From: Roseomonas sp. AR75
GTDB lineage: Bacteria > Pseudomonadota > Alphaproteobacteria > Acetobacterales > Acetobacteraceae
Assembly: GCF_005222815.1 (NCBI RefSeq)
Contig: NZ_STGB01000003.1
Location: 186,001 to 250,000 of the forward strand
Reading direction: 5' to 3'
Length of the DNA: 64,000 nt
Shown piece after piece: positions 1 through 8,454 of the stretch; position 1 is the first letter of the stretch; each line of letters starts with the position of its first letter. The notes under the pieces were generated by a model. It was not told where the DNA came from and ran no database searches. It was given only the letters and a program-made list of their open reading frames with translations. A program made the translations under genes and the position numbers.

Positions 1-1704
1 ACCGACGCCCTGCCCGAATCCCTCACCGCCGCCGTCAGCGGCCCCGAGATGATGGCGAGCCTGCGCGAGATCGCGCGCTGGGTGAAGCTCTCGGGCACCG
101 CGGAGGAGCGCGAGGCCTTCGGCTTCCTCGAGAAGCGCATGAAGGATTACGGCTTCCGCACCAACCTGCTGCTGCACGACGCCTTCATCAGCCTGCCGGG
201 CAAGGCGAGCGTCATGGTGGACGGCAGGGCGATCACCGCCATCACGCAATCCTTCTCGCAGCCCTCGCCGGCGGGCGGGCTTTCCGGCGTGCCGGTCTAT
301 GTCGGGCATGGCGGCGAGGCCGATTTCACCGGCAAGGATGTGAAGGGCCGCATCGTGCTGGTGGAGGGAATGGCGACGCCCGCCGTTTCCCAGCGCGCGA
401 CCAATGCGGGCGCCGCGGGGCAGTTGCACATCAGCCACCACGAGCACATCCACGAGATGTGCATCTCCCCGGTCTGGGGCAGCCCCGGCGCCAGCACGAA
501 GGACGGCATGCCGCGCACCGTTGTGTGCAGCGTGAACAACGCCGATGGCGGCGCGATCCGCGACGCGCTGGCACAAGGCAAGCAGCCGCAGGTAACGCTG
601 CACGCGGAGGTGGACACGGGCTGGCGCAAGACGCCGATCCTGGAATGCGAGATCGACGGGCCGGACGGCGCCGACGGCCCGTTCGTTCTGATGTCCGGCC
701 ACTACGACACCTGGTACTACGGCGTGATGGACAATGGCTCGGCCAATTGCGGCATGATGGAGGTCGGCCGCCTCGTGGCGCAGCGCCGGTCCTCGCTGAA
801 GCGAGGCTTCCGCATCTGCTTCTGGTCCGGCCATTCGCACGGCCGCTATTCCGGCTCGGCCTGGTACGCCGACAGCCACTGGGACGAGCTGGATCGCCGC
901 TGCGTCGCGCATGTGAACGTGGACAGCCTGGGCGGCGCCGGCGCGACGGTGCTGGAGAACACCGCCGCGATGACGGAGCTGAAGCACCTGGCGGCGGAAG
1001 CGGTGCAGGCCCACACCAACCAGACCTACAAGGGCAAGCGCAAGGCGCGCAGTTCCGATGACAGCTTCGTCGGCATCGGCGTGCCCTCCATGATGGGCTC
1101 GATCAGCGAGCAGCCGGCCAAGCACGCGCAGGCGCGCAACGCGCTGGGCTGGTGGTGGCACACGCCGCACGACACGATCGACAAGGTGGACGAGGCCAAC
1201 CTGGTGCGCGACACGCGCGTGCTGCTGCAGGTGTGCTGGCGGCTGCTGACGGAAGCCGTCGTGCCGCTGGACCACGCAGCGACGGCGTCCGCGCTGCTGC
1301 AGGAATTCTCGCAATTCGCCGCGAAGCTGGAAGGCCGCTTCCCCGTGGCGCCGCTGGTCGAGGCGGCGAAGGCGCTGCAATCCAAGGCCGAGGCGGTGGC
1401 GAAGCATGCCGGCGCGGTGTCGGCGGAGGCAGCGGCGAAGGCCAATGCCGCGCTGATGCGCGCCTCCCGCGCGCTGGTGCCGGCGGACTACACCGCGGGC
1501 GATCGCTTCCTGCATCCGCATGCGCTGCCGATGCCGAACTGGGCGACGCTGCAGCCGCTGCGCGACCTCGCCGCTACCGAAGCGGGCTCGGACGCCGAGA
1601 AATACGCGGCGGTGGACGCGCTGCGGGCCCGCAACCGCGTGGCGCATGCGCTGCGCGAGGCGAATGCCGCGCTGGACGCGGCGAAGGCCGCGCTCGGCGC
1701 GTGA
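1..1704 (+). CDS. M28-like metallopeptidase with PA-type insert, 5' end outside window
   Basis: The frame is open from the first base, so the gene probably starts left of the window; an in-frame ATG pair at 49 is the first visible start. About 567 residues are visible. The layout suits an M28 aminopeptidase-like protein: a PA-like insert around residues 90-190, then SGHYDTW (H234, D236), MDNGS (D244), VDSLGG (D308) and WHTPHDT (H387/H390) as likely metal ligands, and an alanine-rich helical tail. At the place where M28 enzymes carry the catalytic Glu-Glu pair, this protein reads SGHSHGRYSGS (His278-Ser279), so the mechanism may differ. The stop overlaps the next gene's GTG by 4 nt, suggesting co-translation with the SDR and M20 hydrolase. 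A peptide or amide hydrolase role is inferred; the substrate is unknown. Confidence 0.75.
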   Translation, partial: TDALPESLTAAVSGPEMMASLREIARWVKLSGTAEEREAFGFLEKRMKDYGFRTNLLLHDAFISLPGKASVMVDGRAITAITQSFSQPSPAGGLSGVPVYVGHGGEADFTGKDVKGRIVLVEGMATPAVSQRATNAGAAGQLHISHHEHIHEMCISPVWGSPGASTKDGMPRTVVCSVNNADGGAIRDALAQGKQPQVTLHAEVDTGWRKTPILECEIDGPDGADGPFVLMSGHYDTWYYGVMDNGSANCGMMEVGRLVAQRRSSLKRGFRICFWSGHSHGRYSGSAWYADSHWDELDRRCVAHVNVDSLGGAGATVLENTAAMTELKHLAAEAVQAHTNQTYKGKRKARSSDDSFVGIGVPSMMGSISEQPAKHAQARNALGWWWHTPHDTIDKVDEANLVRDTRVLLQVCWRLLTEAVVPLDHAATASALLQEFSQFAAKLEGRFPVAPLVEAAKALQSKAEAVAKHAGAVSAEAAAKANAALMRASRALVPADYTAGDRFLHPHALPMPNWATLQPLRDLAATEAGSDAEKYAAVDALRARNRVAHALREANAALDAAKAALGA

Positions 1705-2459
1705 ACATCCGCTTCGACGGGAAGCTTGTCGCGATCAGCGGCGGCGCGGTCGGCTTCGGCCGCGCCATCGCGCGCCGCTTCCACGCGCTCGGCGCGCGGG
1801 TCTTCACCTGCGACGTGGACGCGGCGGGGCTGGCGGAGACCGCTACGGGAACGGGGATCGCGACCGCGGTGGTAGACTTGGCCGACCGCGCCGCGGCCAC
1901 TGCCTGGATCGGCGCGGTCGAGGAAGCCGGCGGCGGGCCACTGGACATCCTGGTGCACAATGCCGGCGGCACGCTCGGCCGCGCCTTCCACCGCATCGAG
2001 GAGATGCCGGACGGAGATTGGGACGCGATCGTCGCCGTGAACCTCAACGCGGCCTTCGCGCTCTGCCGCGCGGCGGCGGGCGGCATGCGCAAGGCGGGGC
2101 GCGGGCGGATCATCACAATCTCCTCCGGCGCGGGCCTCCAGCCCTCGCGCACAGGCATCCAGGCCTATACGGCGGCGAAGCATGCGCTGGTCGGGCTCAC
2201 GAGGCAGCTTGCGGTGGAACTCGGCCCGCACGGCATCACCGTGAACAGCGTCGCGCCGGGCGTGCAGGCCAGCACGCCGGAGAAGGTTGCGGAATGGAAC
2301 GCCCGTGCGCCGGAGGCGCGGGAGGCGGTGCTGCGCACCATCATGCTGCGGCGCCTGGGCGAGCCGGACGATATTGCCGACGGGGTGCTGTTCCTGGCCT
2401 CGGACCATGCGAAACTGATCACGGGACATGTGCTGCCGGTGAATGGCGGCAGGATTTGA
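1701..2459 (+). CDS. SDR family NAD(P)-dependent oxidoreductase
   Basis: A 252-residue classical short-chain dehydrogenase. The cofactor loop reads SGGAVGFG (residues 13-20), a variant of TGxxxGxG. NAGG lies near 87-90, the catalytic Ser at 141/142, and Tyr156-Lys160 in YTAAK; the end GHVLPVNGG is typical of the family. The GTG start at 1701 is chosen because it overlaps the upstream stop (GTGA) and places the Rossmann strand at the right distance. The longer frame upstream is only the peptidase gene read out of frame. Probably oxidises a hydroxylated intermediate of the same catabolic cluster; the substrate cannot be read from sequence. Confidence 0.88.
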   Translation: MNIRFDGKLVAISGGAVGFGRAIARRFHALGARVFTCDVDAAGLAETATGTGIATAVVDLADRAAATAWIGAVEEAGGGPLDILVHNAGGTLGRAFHRIEEMPDGDWDAIVAVNLNAAFALCRAAAGGMRKAGRGRIITISSGAGLQPSRTGIQAYTAAKHALVGLTRQLAVELGPHGITVNSVAPGVQASTPEKVAEWNARAPEAREAVLRTIMLRRLGEPDDIADGVLFLASDHAKLITGHVLPVNGGRI

Positions 2460-2471
2460 AGGACGCGCGTG

Positions 2472-3896
2472 ATGCGGAACGATGAACAGATCTGGCGGCT
2501 GGTGGATGAGCGGCGCGAGCCCTATTCGGCGCTGAGCGACACCGTCTGGGGCATGCCGGAGCTCTGCTACGACGAGCACCGCTCCTGCGCGGAGCATGTC
2601 TCCATGCTGGAACGCGAGGGCTTCCGGATCACGCAGAACGTGGCCGACATCCCCACCGCCGTGATGGGCGAGGCCGGCGAAGGCGGCCCCGTGATCGCGA
2701 TCCTCGGCGAGTACGATGCGCTGCCGGGCCTCAGCCAGGAAGCCGGCATCGCCGAGCCGAAGCCGATGCCGGGCGAGACGCGCGGGCATGGCTGCGGCCA
2801 CAACCTGCTCGGCTCGGCCTCGCTGCTTGCCGCCGCCGCCGTGAAGGATTGGCTGAAGGCGAACAACCTGAAGGGCCGCGTGCGCTACTATGGCTGCCCT
2901 GCGGAGGAAGGCGGCGCGGCCAAGGGCTTCATGGTGCGCGCCGGCGCCTTCGACGACGTGGACATCGCGATCTCCTGGCATCCGGCCGCCTTCTCCGGCG
3001 TGAACGAGGCGGTGAGCCTGGCCAACACGCGCATCGACTTCAGCTTCCAGGGGCGCGCGGCGCATGCCGCGTCCAGCCCGCATCTCGGCCGATCCGCGCT
3101 CGACGCGATCGAGTTGATGAATGTCGGCGTGAACTACATGCGCGAGCACATGCCGAGCGACGCCCGCATCCACTACGCCTATCTGGACGCCGGCGGCATC
3201 GCGCCGAATGTCGTGCAGTCCCGCACAAAGGTGCGCTACCTGATCCGCGCGCGGAACCTCGAGGAGCTGACCGGCCTGGTCGAGCGCGTGCGCAAGATAG
3301 CCGATGGCGCCGCGCTGATGACGGAGACGACGGTCTCGACGCAGGTGATCTCCGCCGTCTCCAACCTGCTCGGCAACACGCCGCTGGAGCAGGCGATGCA
3401 CGCGAATTTCGAGCGCCTGGGCCCGCCGCCCTTCACCGCGGAGGACCGCGCCTTCGCCGCCGAGATCCAGAAGACGCTGCGGCCGGAGGACATCAGCTCC
3501 GCCTATCGCCGGCAGGGCCTGCCGCCGGAAACCGGCAAGGCGCTCTGCGACGCGATCGTGCCGCTCGGCGCGAAGGGCGCGGGCATGAACGGCTCCACCG
3601 ATGTGGGCGACGTCTCCTGGAAGGTGCCAACGGTGCAGGCGCGCGGCGCGACCTACGCCATCGGCACGCCCGGCCATTCCTGGCAGGTGGTGGCGCAGGG
3701 CAAGACGGATGCGGCGCATACCGGCATGGTGCATGTCGCGAAGATCATGGCCGGCACCGCGGTGGATGCGATCCTGAACCCGGATCTCATCGCCAAGGCC
3801 AAGGCCGACCATCACGCGCGCACCGGCGGCAAGCCGTACCACAGCCCGCTGCCGGCGGATGCAAAGCCGGCCCTGGGGATGTCGCTGGCGGAGTGA
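2472..3896 (+). CDS. M20 family amidohydrolase, AbgB-like
   Basis: 474 residues, close to p-aminobenzoyl-glutamate hydrolase subunit B (AbgB) in length. Seen: a metal-binding GHGCGHNLLG block near residues 105-114, AEEGGAAKGFM near 148-158 with the expected Glu pair, an SWHPAAFSG stretch, and the dimerisation-domain motif GRAAHAASSPHLGRSALDA. The C-terminal part carries GSTDVGDVSW and PGHSWQ, as in AbgB relatives. An in-frame GTG lies one codon earlier (2469); the ATG is preferred. It starts 12 nt after the SDR stop, so the three genes look like one operon. Predicted to hydrolyse an amide or aminoacyl bond with bound divalent metal; the true substrate is unknown. Confidence 0.86.
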   Translation: MRNDEQIWRLVDERREPYSALSDTVWGMPELCYDEHRSCAEHVSMLEREGFRITQNVADIPTAVMGEAGEGGPVIAILGEYDALPGLSQEAGIAEPKPMPGETRGHGCGHNLLGSASLLAAAAVKDWLKANNLKGRVRYYGCPAEEGGAAKGFMVRAGAFDDVDIAISWHPAAFSGVNEAVSLANTRIDFSFQGRAAHAASSPHLGRSALDAIELMNVGVNYMREHMPSDARIHYAYLDAGGIAPNVVQSRTKVRYLIRARNLEELTGLVERVRKIADGAALMTETTVSTQVISAVSNLLGNTPLEQAMHANFERLGPPPFTAEDRAFAAEIQKTLRPEDISSAYRRQGLPPETGKALCDAIVPLGAKGAGMNGSTDVGDVSWKVPTVQARGATYAIGTPGHSWQVVAQGKTDAAHTGMVHVAKIMAGTAVDAILNPDLIAKAKADHHARTGGKPYHSPLPADAKPALGMSLAE

Positions 3897-3907
3897 GTCG
3901 GCTGCCT

Positions 3908-3931
3908 CCCTCCCCCGCATGCGGGGGAGGG
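3908..3931. repeat. extragenic GC-rich palindrome (perfect, 24 bp)
   Basis: A perfect 24-bp palindrome with 12-nt arms CCCTCCCCCGCA/TGCGGGGGAGGG in the 68-bp gap between the M20 gene and the solute-binding protein gene. Related elements sit near 5558, 14877, 40354, 41561 and 60508. It could form a hairpin in the transcript and partly terminate it or protect RNA ends; no T-tract follows. Confidence 0.7.
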
Positions 3932-3964
3932 TCGCGCCCGGCCAAGCAGGAAGGAAGCCAATCG

Positions 3965-5545
3965 ATGACACGCCTGCGCCACGCGCTTCTCGCGCTTCCG
4001 CTCCTCGGCGCACTCGCCACGCCCGCTTCCGCGCAGCAACTCACCATCGGCTTCAAGGCGGCGGTGGATGGCAGCGATCCGCACCTCAACTACACGCCCA
4101 ATCGCAACGTCCAGCTTCACGTCTATGAGCCGCTGGTGCTGCAGGATGCCTTCCTGAAGCCGATCCCGGGCGCCGCTTCCTCCTGGCGGCTGGTGGACCC
4201 CACCACCTGGGAATTCACCCTGCGCGAGGGGCTGACATTCCACGACGGCACGCCGGTGACGGCCGATGACGTGGTGTTCTCCATCCGCCGTGCCCGCGCC
4301 ATCACAGGGCTGCGCACCTTCGTCGTGCAGACCCGCAGCGTCGCCGCGGCGGAGGCGAAGGATCCGCGCACCGTCGTCATCCGCACCAACGGCCCGGCGC
4401 CGCTGCTGCCGAACCAGCTCGCGGTCATCGCCATCGTCTCCGCCCGCGCGGCGGAGGGCGCGACGGAAGCGGATTTCAACGGCGGCCGCGCGGCCATCGG
4501 CACCGGCCCCTATCGCTGGGTGCGCTTCACGCCGGGGCAGGAGGTGGTGCTGGAACGCGCGGCATCGCATTGGCGCCCGCAGGAGCCGTGGGAGCGCGTG
4601 ACCTTCCGCTTCATCTCCAATGACAGCGCGCGCGTCGCCGCGCTGCTGGCGAGCGACGTGGACGTGATCGACAACGTGCCGCCCTCGCTGGCCGCACGCC
4701 TGCGGGAGAGCGAGCGGACGCAGGTGATCAGCGGCCCCGGCATGTTCACGCTCTACATGTATCTCGATCACTTCCGCGACCAGGTGGTCTTCGCCACCGG
4801 CGCCGATGGCCAGCCGCTGGCGCGCAACCCCATCCGCGATCCGCGCATCCGCCAGGCGATGAACCTGGCGATCAACCGCGCCGCACTGGCGGAGCGCGGG
4901 ATGGAGGGCGGCGCGGACCCGATCGGGCAATTCGCGGCGCCCGGCTTCATCGGCCATGTGCCCGATATCGCCGTGCCGCCCCACGATCCCGCACGCGCCC
5001 GCGCGCTGCTGGCCGAAGCCGGCTTTCCCAACGGCTTCAACCTGACGATCCAGTGCACCAATGACCGCTTCGCCGGCGACAGCCGCGTCTGCCAGGCCGT
5101 CGGCCAGATGTTTTCTGCCGTTGGCATCCGCACGACGGTGGACGCTCTGCCGGCGGCCGTCTTCTTCCGGCGCGCCAATGGCAGCCAGGGCGTGGACCCG
5201 GAATTCACCGCCTTCATGGCGATCTTCGCCTCCTCCACCGGCGTCGCCAGCGAGAGCATGGCGACCATCCTGCGGACGCGGAACGCGGCGCGCGGACACG
5301 GCTCGCTGAACCGTGGGCGGTATTCCAACGCGGCCTTCGACGCGGCGCTGGAACGCGTGGACGAGACCTTCGACGAAGCGGAGCGCGAGCGGTTGAACGC
5401 GATCGCGACGCGCATCGCGATCGAGGACAACGCCATCCTGCCGATCTTCTCGCTGCGCGCGAGCTATGGCGTGCGGCGCGGCCTCACGCTGCAGCCGCGC
5501 GGCGACGGCTACACCTTCTCCACCGCGATAAGGCCTGTGCAATAG
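3965..5545 (+). CDS. ABC transporter substrate-binding protein, oligopeptide/nickel type (SBP_bac_5)
   Basis: 526 residues with a Sec signal peptide: basic start MTRLRHALL, hydrophobic core, and ASA-QQ cleavage near residue 23. The mature part matches family 5 binding proteins: LHVYEPLVLQDAF, TLREGLTFHDGTPVTADDVVFS, the DPRIRQAMNLAINR block and the C-terminal FDAALERVDETFDEAERERL helices. A good ribosome site (AGGAAGGAAG) precedes the ATG. No permease or ATPase gene lies nearby, so this is an orphan periplasmic receptor that must share a transporter encoded elsewhere. Its place behind two hydrolases suggests it delivers their peptide- or amide-like substrate (inference). Confidence 0.9.
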   Translation: MTRLRHALLALPLLGALATPASAQQLTIGFKAAVDGSDPHLNYTPNRNVQLHVYEPLVLQDAFLKPIPGAASSWRLVDPTTWEFTLREGLTFHDGTPVTADDVVFSIRRARAITGLRTFVVQTRSVAAAEAKDPRTVVIRTNGPAPLLPNQLAVIAIVSARAAEGATEADFNGGRAAIGTGPYRWVRFTPGQEVVLERAASHWRPQEPWERVTFRFISNDSARVAALLASDVDVIDNVPPSLAARLRESERTQVISGPGMFTLYMYLDHFRDQVVFATGADGQPLARNPIRDPRIRQAMNLAINRAALAERGMEGGADPIGQFAAPGFIGHVPDIAVPPHDPARARALLAEAGFPNGFNLTIQCTNDRFAGDSRVCQAVGQMFSAVGIRTTVDALPAAVFFRRANGSQGVDPEFTAFMAIFASSTGVASESMATILRTRNAARGHGSLNRGRYSNAAFDAALERVDETFDEAERERLNAIATRIAIEDNAILPIFSLRASYGVRRGLTLQPRGDGYTFSTAIRPVQ

Positions 5546-5557
5546 GGGCGCGGAACA

Positions 5558-5585
5558 GCCCTCTCCACCCACGGGGGGAGAGGGC
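5558..5585. terminator. bidirectional hairpin between convergent genes
   Basis: Inverted repeat GCCCTCTCC (5558-5566) and GGAGAGGGC (5577-5585) with a 10-nt loop. It sits in the 47-bp gap between the plus-strand binding-protein gene and the minus-strand CoA-transferase gene, and resembles the GC-rich palindromes elsewhere in the window. The position suits a shared terminator; there is no clear T-run. Confidence 0.55.
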
Positions 5586-5592
5586 TTGTCGG

Positions 5593-6825
5593 TCAGCCCT
5601 TGATCACCCCCGCGCCGCTGAGCCGCGCATACTCCGCCTCGCCCAGCAGCGGCGCCAGGATCGCCGCGTTGTCGTTGCCCAGTGTTGGCGCCGGGTTGCG
5701 CAGGATGCCCGGCGTGCGGGACAGGCGCGGCACCTCGCCATGCATGGGCAGCACGCCGTCGGGCATCTCGTCGTCCGGCACCTCGATCAGCGCCTCGCGC
5801 TCCGCGATGTAGCTGTCGGCGTCGAGGTCGCGGACATCCATGATCGGACCGATCGTCACGCCGTCGCGGTCGAACTTTTCCAGCGCTTCCTCGATCGTCA
5901 TGTCGGCAACGGCGTCGCGCACCACCGCGTCCAGTTCCTCGATGTGGCGCAACCGGTCGGGGTTGCTGCGGAAGCGCGGATCCTCCGCCAGCTCCGGCCG
6001 GCCGATGCTCTGCATCAGCCGCACGAACACCGCCTGGGTGGAGGTGGACAGGCCCAGCCAGCGGCCATCCTTCGTGCGATAGGCATTGCGCGGCGCGGTG
6101 TTGGTGCTGCGGCTGCCGGTGCGCGGCTTCACCTGCCCGGTCAGGCGCCAATTCGCCATCTGCGGCTCCAGCACGGCGAAGATCGGCTCGAACAGCGAAA
6201 GGTCCACCACCTGGCCCTCGCCCGTGCGGTTCGCATGGTGCAGCGCGATCATCGCCGCACTCGCGCCGTACAGCCCGGCATAGGCGTCGGCCATGAACAT
6301 CGGCGGCAGCACCGGCTCGCGGTCGCCAAAGCCGTTCAGCGCGGCGAAGCCGGCATAGCCTTCCACCAGCGTGCCGAAGCCTGGCTTGTGGCGATACGGA
6401 CCCGTCTGCCCCCAGCCGGAGACGCGGATGATCACCAGCTTCGGGTTCAGCGCAAGCAGGTCGTTCGGCGCGAGGCCCATCGCCTCCAGCACGCCGGGCC
6501 GGAAGCTTTCCACCAGCATCGCGGCGTCCTGCGCCAGGCGGCGGACGATCTCCACACCCTCCGGCGCGCGCAGATCAAGGCATAGGCTGCGCTTGTTGCG
6601 GCAGAAGGCCTTCCAGCTCGTCTCGACGCCCTTGACCTTCCAGGCGCGCAGGCTGTCGCCGGCAGGCGGTTCCACCTTGATCACCTCGGCGCCGTGATCG
6701 GCGAGCACCTTGGTCAGCACATTGCCCGCGACGAGGCGCGAGAGATCCACCACGCGCACGCCCTCCAGCGCGCCGCGCGCCGCGGGATCGAAGTGTCGGA
6801 GCGTCTTGCGCGCGCGCGCTGCCAT
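5593..6825 (-). CDS. CaiB/BaiF (class III) CoA-transferase
   Basis: 410 residues from the ATG at 6825; an in-frame GTG at 6870 would add 15 residues. Family III features: the start GVRVVDLSRLVAGNVLTKVLADHGAEVIKVE, RNKRSLCLDLR, SFRPGVLEAMGL, WGQTGPYRHKPGFG and MADAYAGLYGA, whose Asp (about residue 180) matches the catalytic aspartate that forms the acyl anhydride. Such enzymes move CoA between carboxylic acids in the cytoplasm. It is divergent from the PuuE-like gene and convergent with the binding-protein gene. Likely activates an organic acid produced by the neighbouring catabolic enzymes; acid identity unknown. Confidence 0.88.
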   Translation of the reverse strand: MAARARKTLRHFDPAARGALEGVRVVDLSRLVAGNVLTKVLADHGAEVIKVEPPAGDSLRAWKVKGVETSWKAFCRNKRSLCLDLRAPEGVEIVRRLAQDAAMLVESFRPGVLEAMGLAPNDLLALNPKLVIIRVSGWGQTGPYRHKPGFGTLVEGYAGFAALNGFGDREPVLPPMFMADAYAGLYGASAAMIALHHANRTGEGQVVDLSLFEPIFAVLEPQMANWRLTGQVKPRTGSRSTNTAPRNAYRTKDGRWLGLSTSTQAVFVRLMQSIGRPELAEDPRFRSNPDRLRHIEELDAVVRDAVADMTIEEALEKFDRDGVTIGPIMDVRDLDADSYIAEREALIEVPDDEMPDGVLPMHGEVPRLSRTPGILRNPAPTLGNDNAAILAPLLGEAEYARLSGAGVIKG

Positions 6826-6900
6826 GTCTTGCCCGATATCCTGAAGCGCGACCAAGCTATGGGCCGCCACGCAGCGTGGTCAATCGGCGGGAGCGGCGCG

Positions 6901-7827
6901 ATGCCCTGGGAAACCAAGCGCGACTTCATCGGCTACGGCGGCGACTGGCCCGATCCGCAATGGCCCGGCGGGGCGAAGATCGCGGTCAATTTCGTGCTGA
7001 ATGTCGAGGAAGGCTCGGAATACTCCGTGCAGGACGGGGACGGCTTCACGGAGACGCATCTCAGCGAGAGCCATGGCCGCGCCTCGCTTCCCGGCGGCCG
7101 CGACCTGGGCGCGGAGACGCTGTTCGAATACGGCAGCCGCGTCGGCGCCTGGCGCGTGCTGCGCATCTTCGCCGAGCGCGGCATCCCCATGACCATGTTC
7201 GCCTGCGCCCGCGCGCTGGAGCGCAACCCGCCGCTCGCCGCCGCGATCCGCGACTCCGGCCACGACCTCTGCGGCCATGGCTGGCGGTGGGAGAAGCATT
7301 TCGAACTGGAGGAGGCGGAGGAGCGCGAGCACATCGCGCGCGCCGTCGAGTCCTTCCGAAAGACGCTCGGCATGGCGCCGGCGGGCTGGTACTGCCGCTA
7401 CGCACCGAGCGTGAACACGCGCCGGCTGCTGATGGAGCATGACTGTTTCCTGTACGACAGCGACCACTACGCCGACGAACTGCCCTTCTGGATGACGGTG
7501 GAAGGCAGGCCGCGGCTGATCATCCCCTATTCGCTGACCACCAACGACACGCGCTTCTATTCCGGGCACGGCACGGCCGATCAGTGGTTCGGCTTCTGCC
7601 GCGACGCCTTCGAACTGCTCTGGCAGGAAGGCGCCGAGGGCGAGCCGCGGATGATGTCCATCGGCCTGCACAGCCGCATCATCGGCCACCCGGCGCGCGC
7701 CATGGGCCTGGTGCGGCTGCTGGACCACATGGAGGCGAAGGGCGGGGTGTGGTTCGCCCGGCGGAGCGAGATCGCGCGCCACTGGATGGCAACGCATCCC
7801 TATCCGGGAAAGGGCCTGAACGAGTAA
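6901..7827 (+). CDS. polysaccharide deacetylase family protein, allantoinase PuuE-like
   Basis: 308 residues with the NodB-type deacetylase fold. The start RDFIGYGGDWPDPQWPGGAKIAVNFV, the VEEGSEYSV stretch, FEYGSRVGAWRVLR, metal-site residues in HDLCGHGWRW (H121, H126) with H133, and NTRRLLMEH-FLYDSD closely resemble PuuE, the cofactor-free allantoinase of ureide degradation (comparison from memory). A ribosome site (GGGAG) precedes the ATG. No other urate or allantoin genes are nearby, so it may be a paralogue acting on another cyclic amide made or used by the adjacent hydrolases. It starts 75 bp from the divergent CoA-transferase. Confidence 0.82.
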   Translation: MPWETKRDFIGYGGDWPDPQWPGGAKIAVNFVLNVEEGSEYSVQDGDGFTETHLSESHGRASLPGGRDLGAETLFEYGSRVGAWRVLRIFAERGIPMTMFACARALERNPPLAAAIRDSGHDLCGHGWRWEKHFELEEAEEREHIARAVESFRKTLGMAPAGWYCRYAPSVNTRRLLMEHDCFLYDSDHYADELPFWMTVEGRPRLIIPYSLTTNDTRFYSGHGTADQWFGFCRDAFELLWQEGAEGEPRMMSIGLHSRIIGHPARAMGLVRLLDHMEAKGGVWFARRSEIARHWMATHPYPGKGLNE

Positions 7828-7885
7828 GGCCGGCGCCGGCGCTAGGCCGGCCCGGACACCCAACCGAAAGGAAGCGAACCGGCGC

Positions 7886-8356
7886 TCAGGCGCCGGCGCG
7901 CATCAGCTTCGGGATTTCCTCGCGGAAGCGGAAGCGCAGCGCAGACCAGGTGTCATCGAGAGCGACCTGGGTCACCGGCAGCAGCCCCTCGCTGGTCACG
8001 GGGTCCCAACCATGGTCCCGATCCAGGTCGGACCGGACGGGGCCGGTCTTCTTCGGATAGGCGAACCACAGCCGCGCGCCGATTCCATATAGGTTGAGCG
8101 CCCGCGGCGCGATCGCACGCAACGTCGCGCGGTCGGCGGCGAAGGCCAGGATCAGTTCGGCAGCCGCGGTCGCCCCGCTCGGAAGGCCGAATGTAAGGCC
8201 GGGCGGATTGCCGATCACCGCGCAGGCCATTCCCGGGCGGTAGCCGAGCTTCCGTGCCACCTCCCCGATCACGACACCCATCGTCCAGTCAGTTCCGTCA
8301 AAGGTTTGCCATGGAAAGGCAGTCATGTAGCGCAGCCGGCCCGGTCTTGCAGCCAT
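7886..8356 (-). CDS. DUF3052-like protein
   Basis: 156 residues. It resembles the DUF3052 family: an early segment VARKLGYRPGMACAVIGNPPG, a central ALAPRALNLYGIGARLWFAYPKK-like stretch in which the YPKK turn is typical, DLDRDHGW, and a C-terminal VALDDTWSALRFRFREE block. No catalytic residues or membrane segments are visible. It may start at the ATG at 8356 or at the second Met (8326); neither has a strong ribosome site. The function of the family is not established, and the convergent deacetylase gene gives no clue. Confidence 0.7.
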   Translation of the reverse strand: MAARPGRLRYMTAFPWQTFDGTDWTMGVVIGEVARKLGYRPGMACAVIGNPPGLTFGLPSGATAAAELILAFAADRATLRAIAPRALNLYGIGARLWFAYPKKTGPVRSDLDRDHGWDPVTSEGLLPVTQVALDDTWSALRFRFREEIPKLMRAGA

Positions 8357-8454
8357 TTATTGGGCAGGGCCGCCCTGCATTTTTCGACGCCACCCTGCGC
8401 CCGGACCTGTGAACGCCGCCTTGCCGTCGGCGGCAGCCCGTGCGAAGCGGCCCC

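Noticed and set aside
7829..7840. Palindrome GCCGGCGCCGGC after the PuuE-like gene
   Set aside because: Simple GC repeats of this kind occur by chance at this composition, and the gap of 58 bp shows no other terminator sign.
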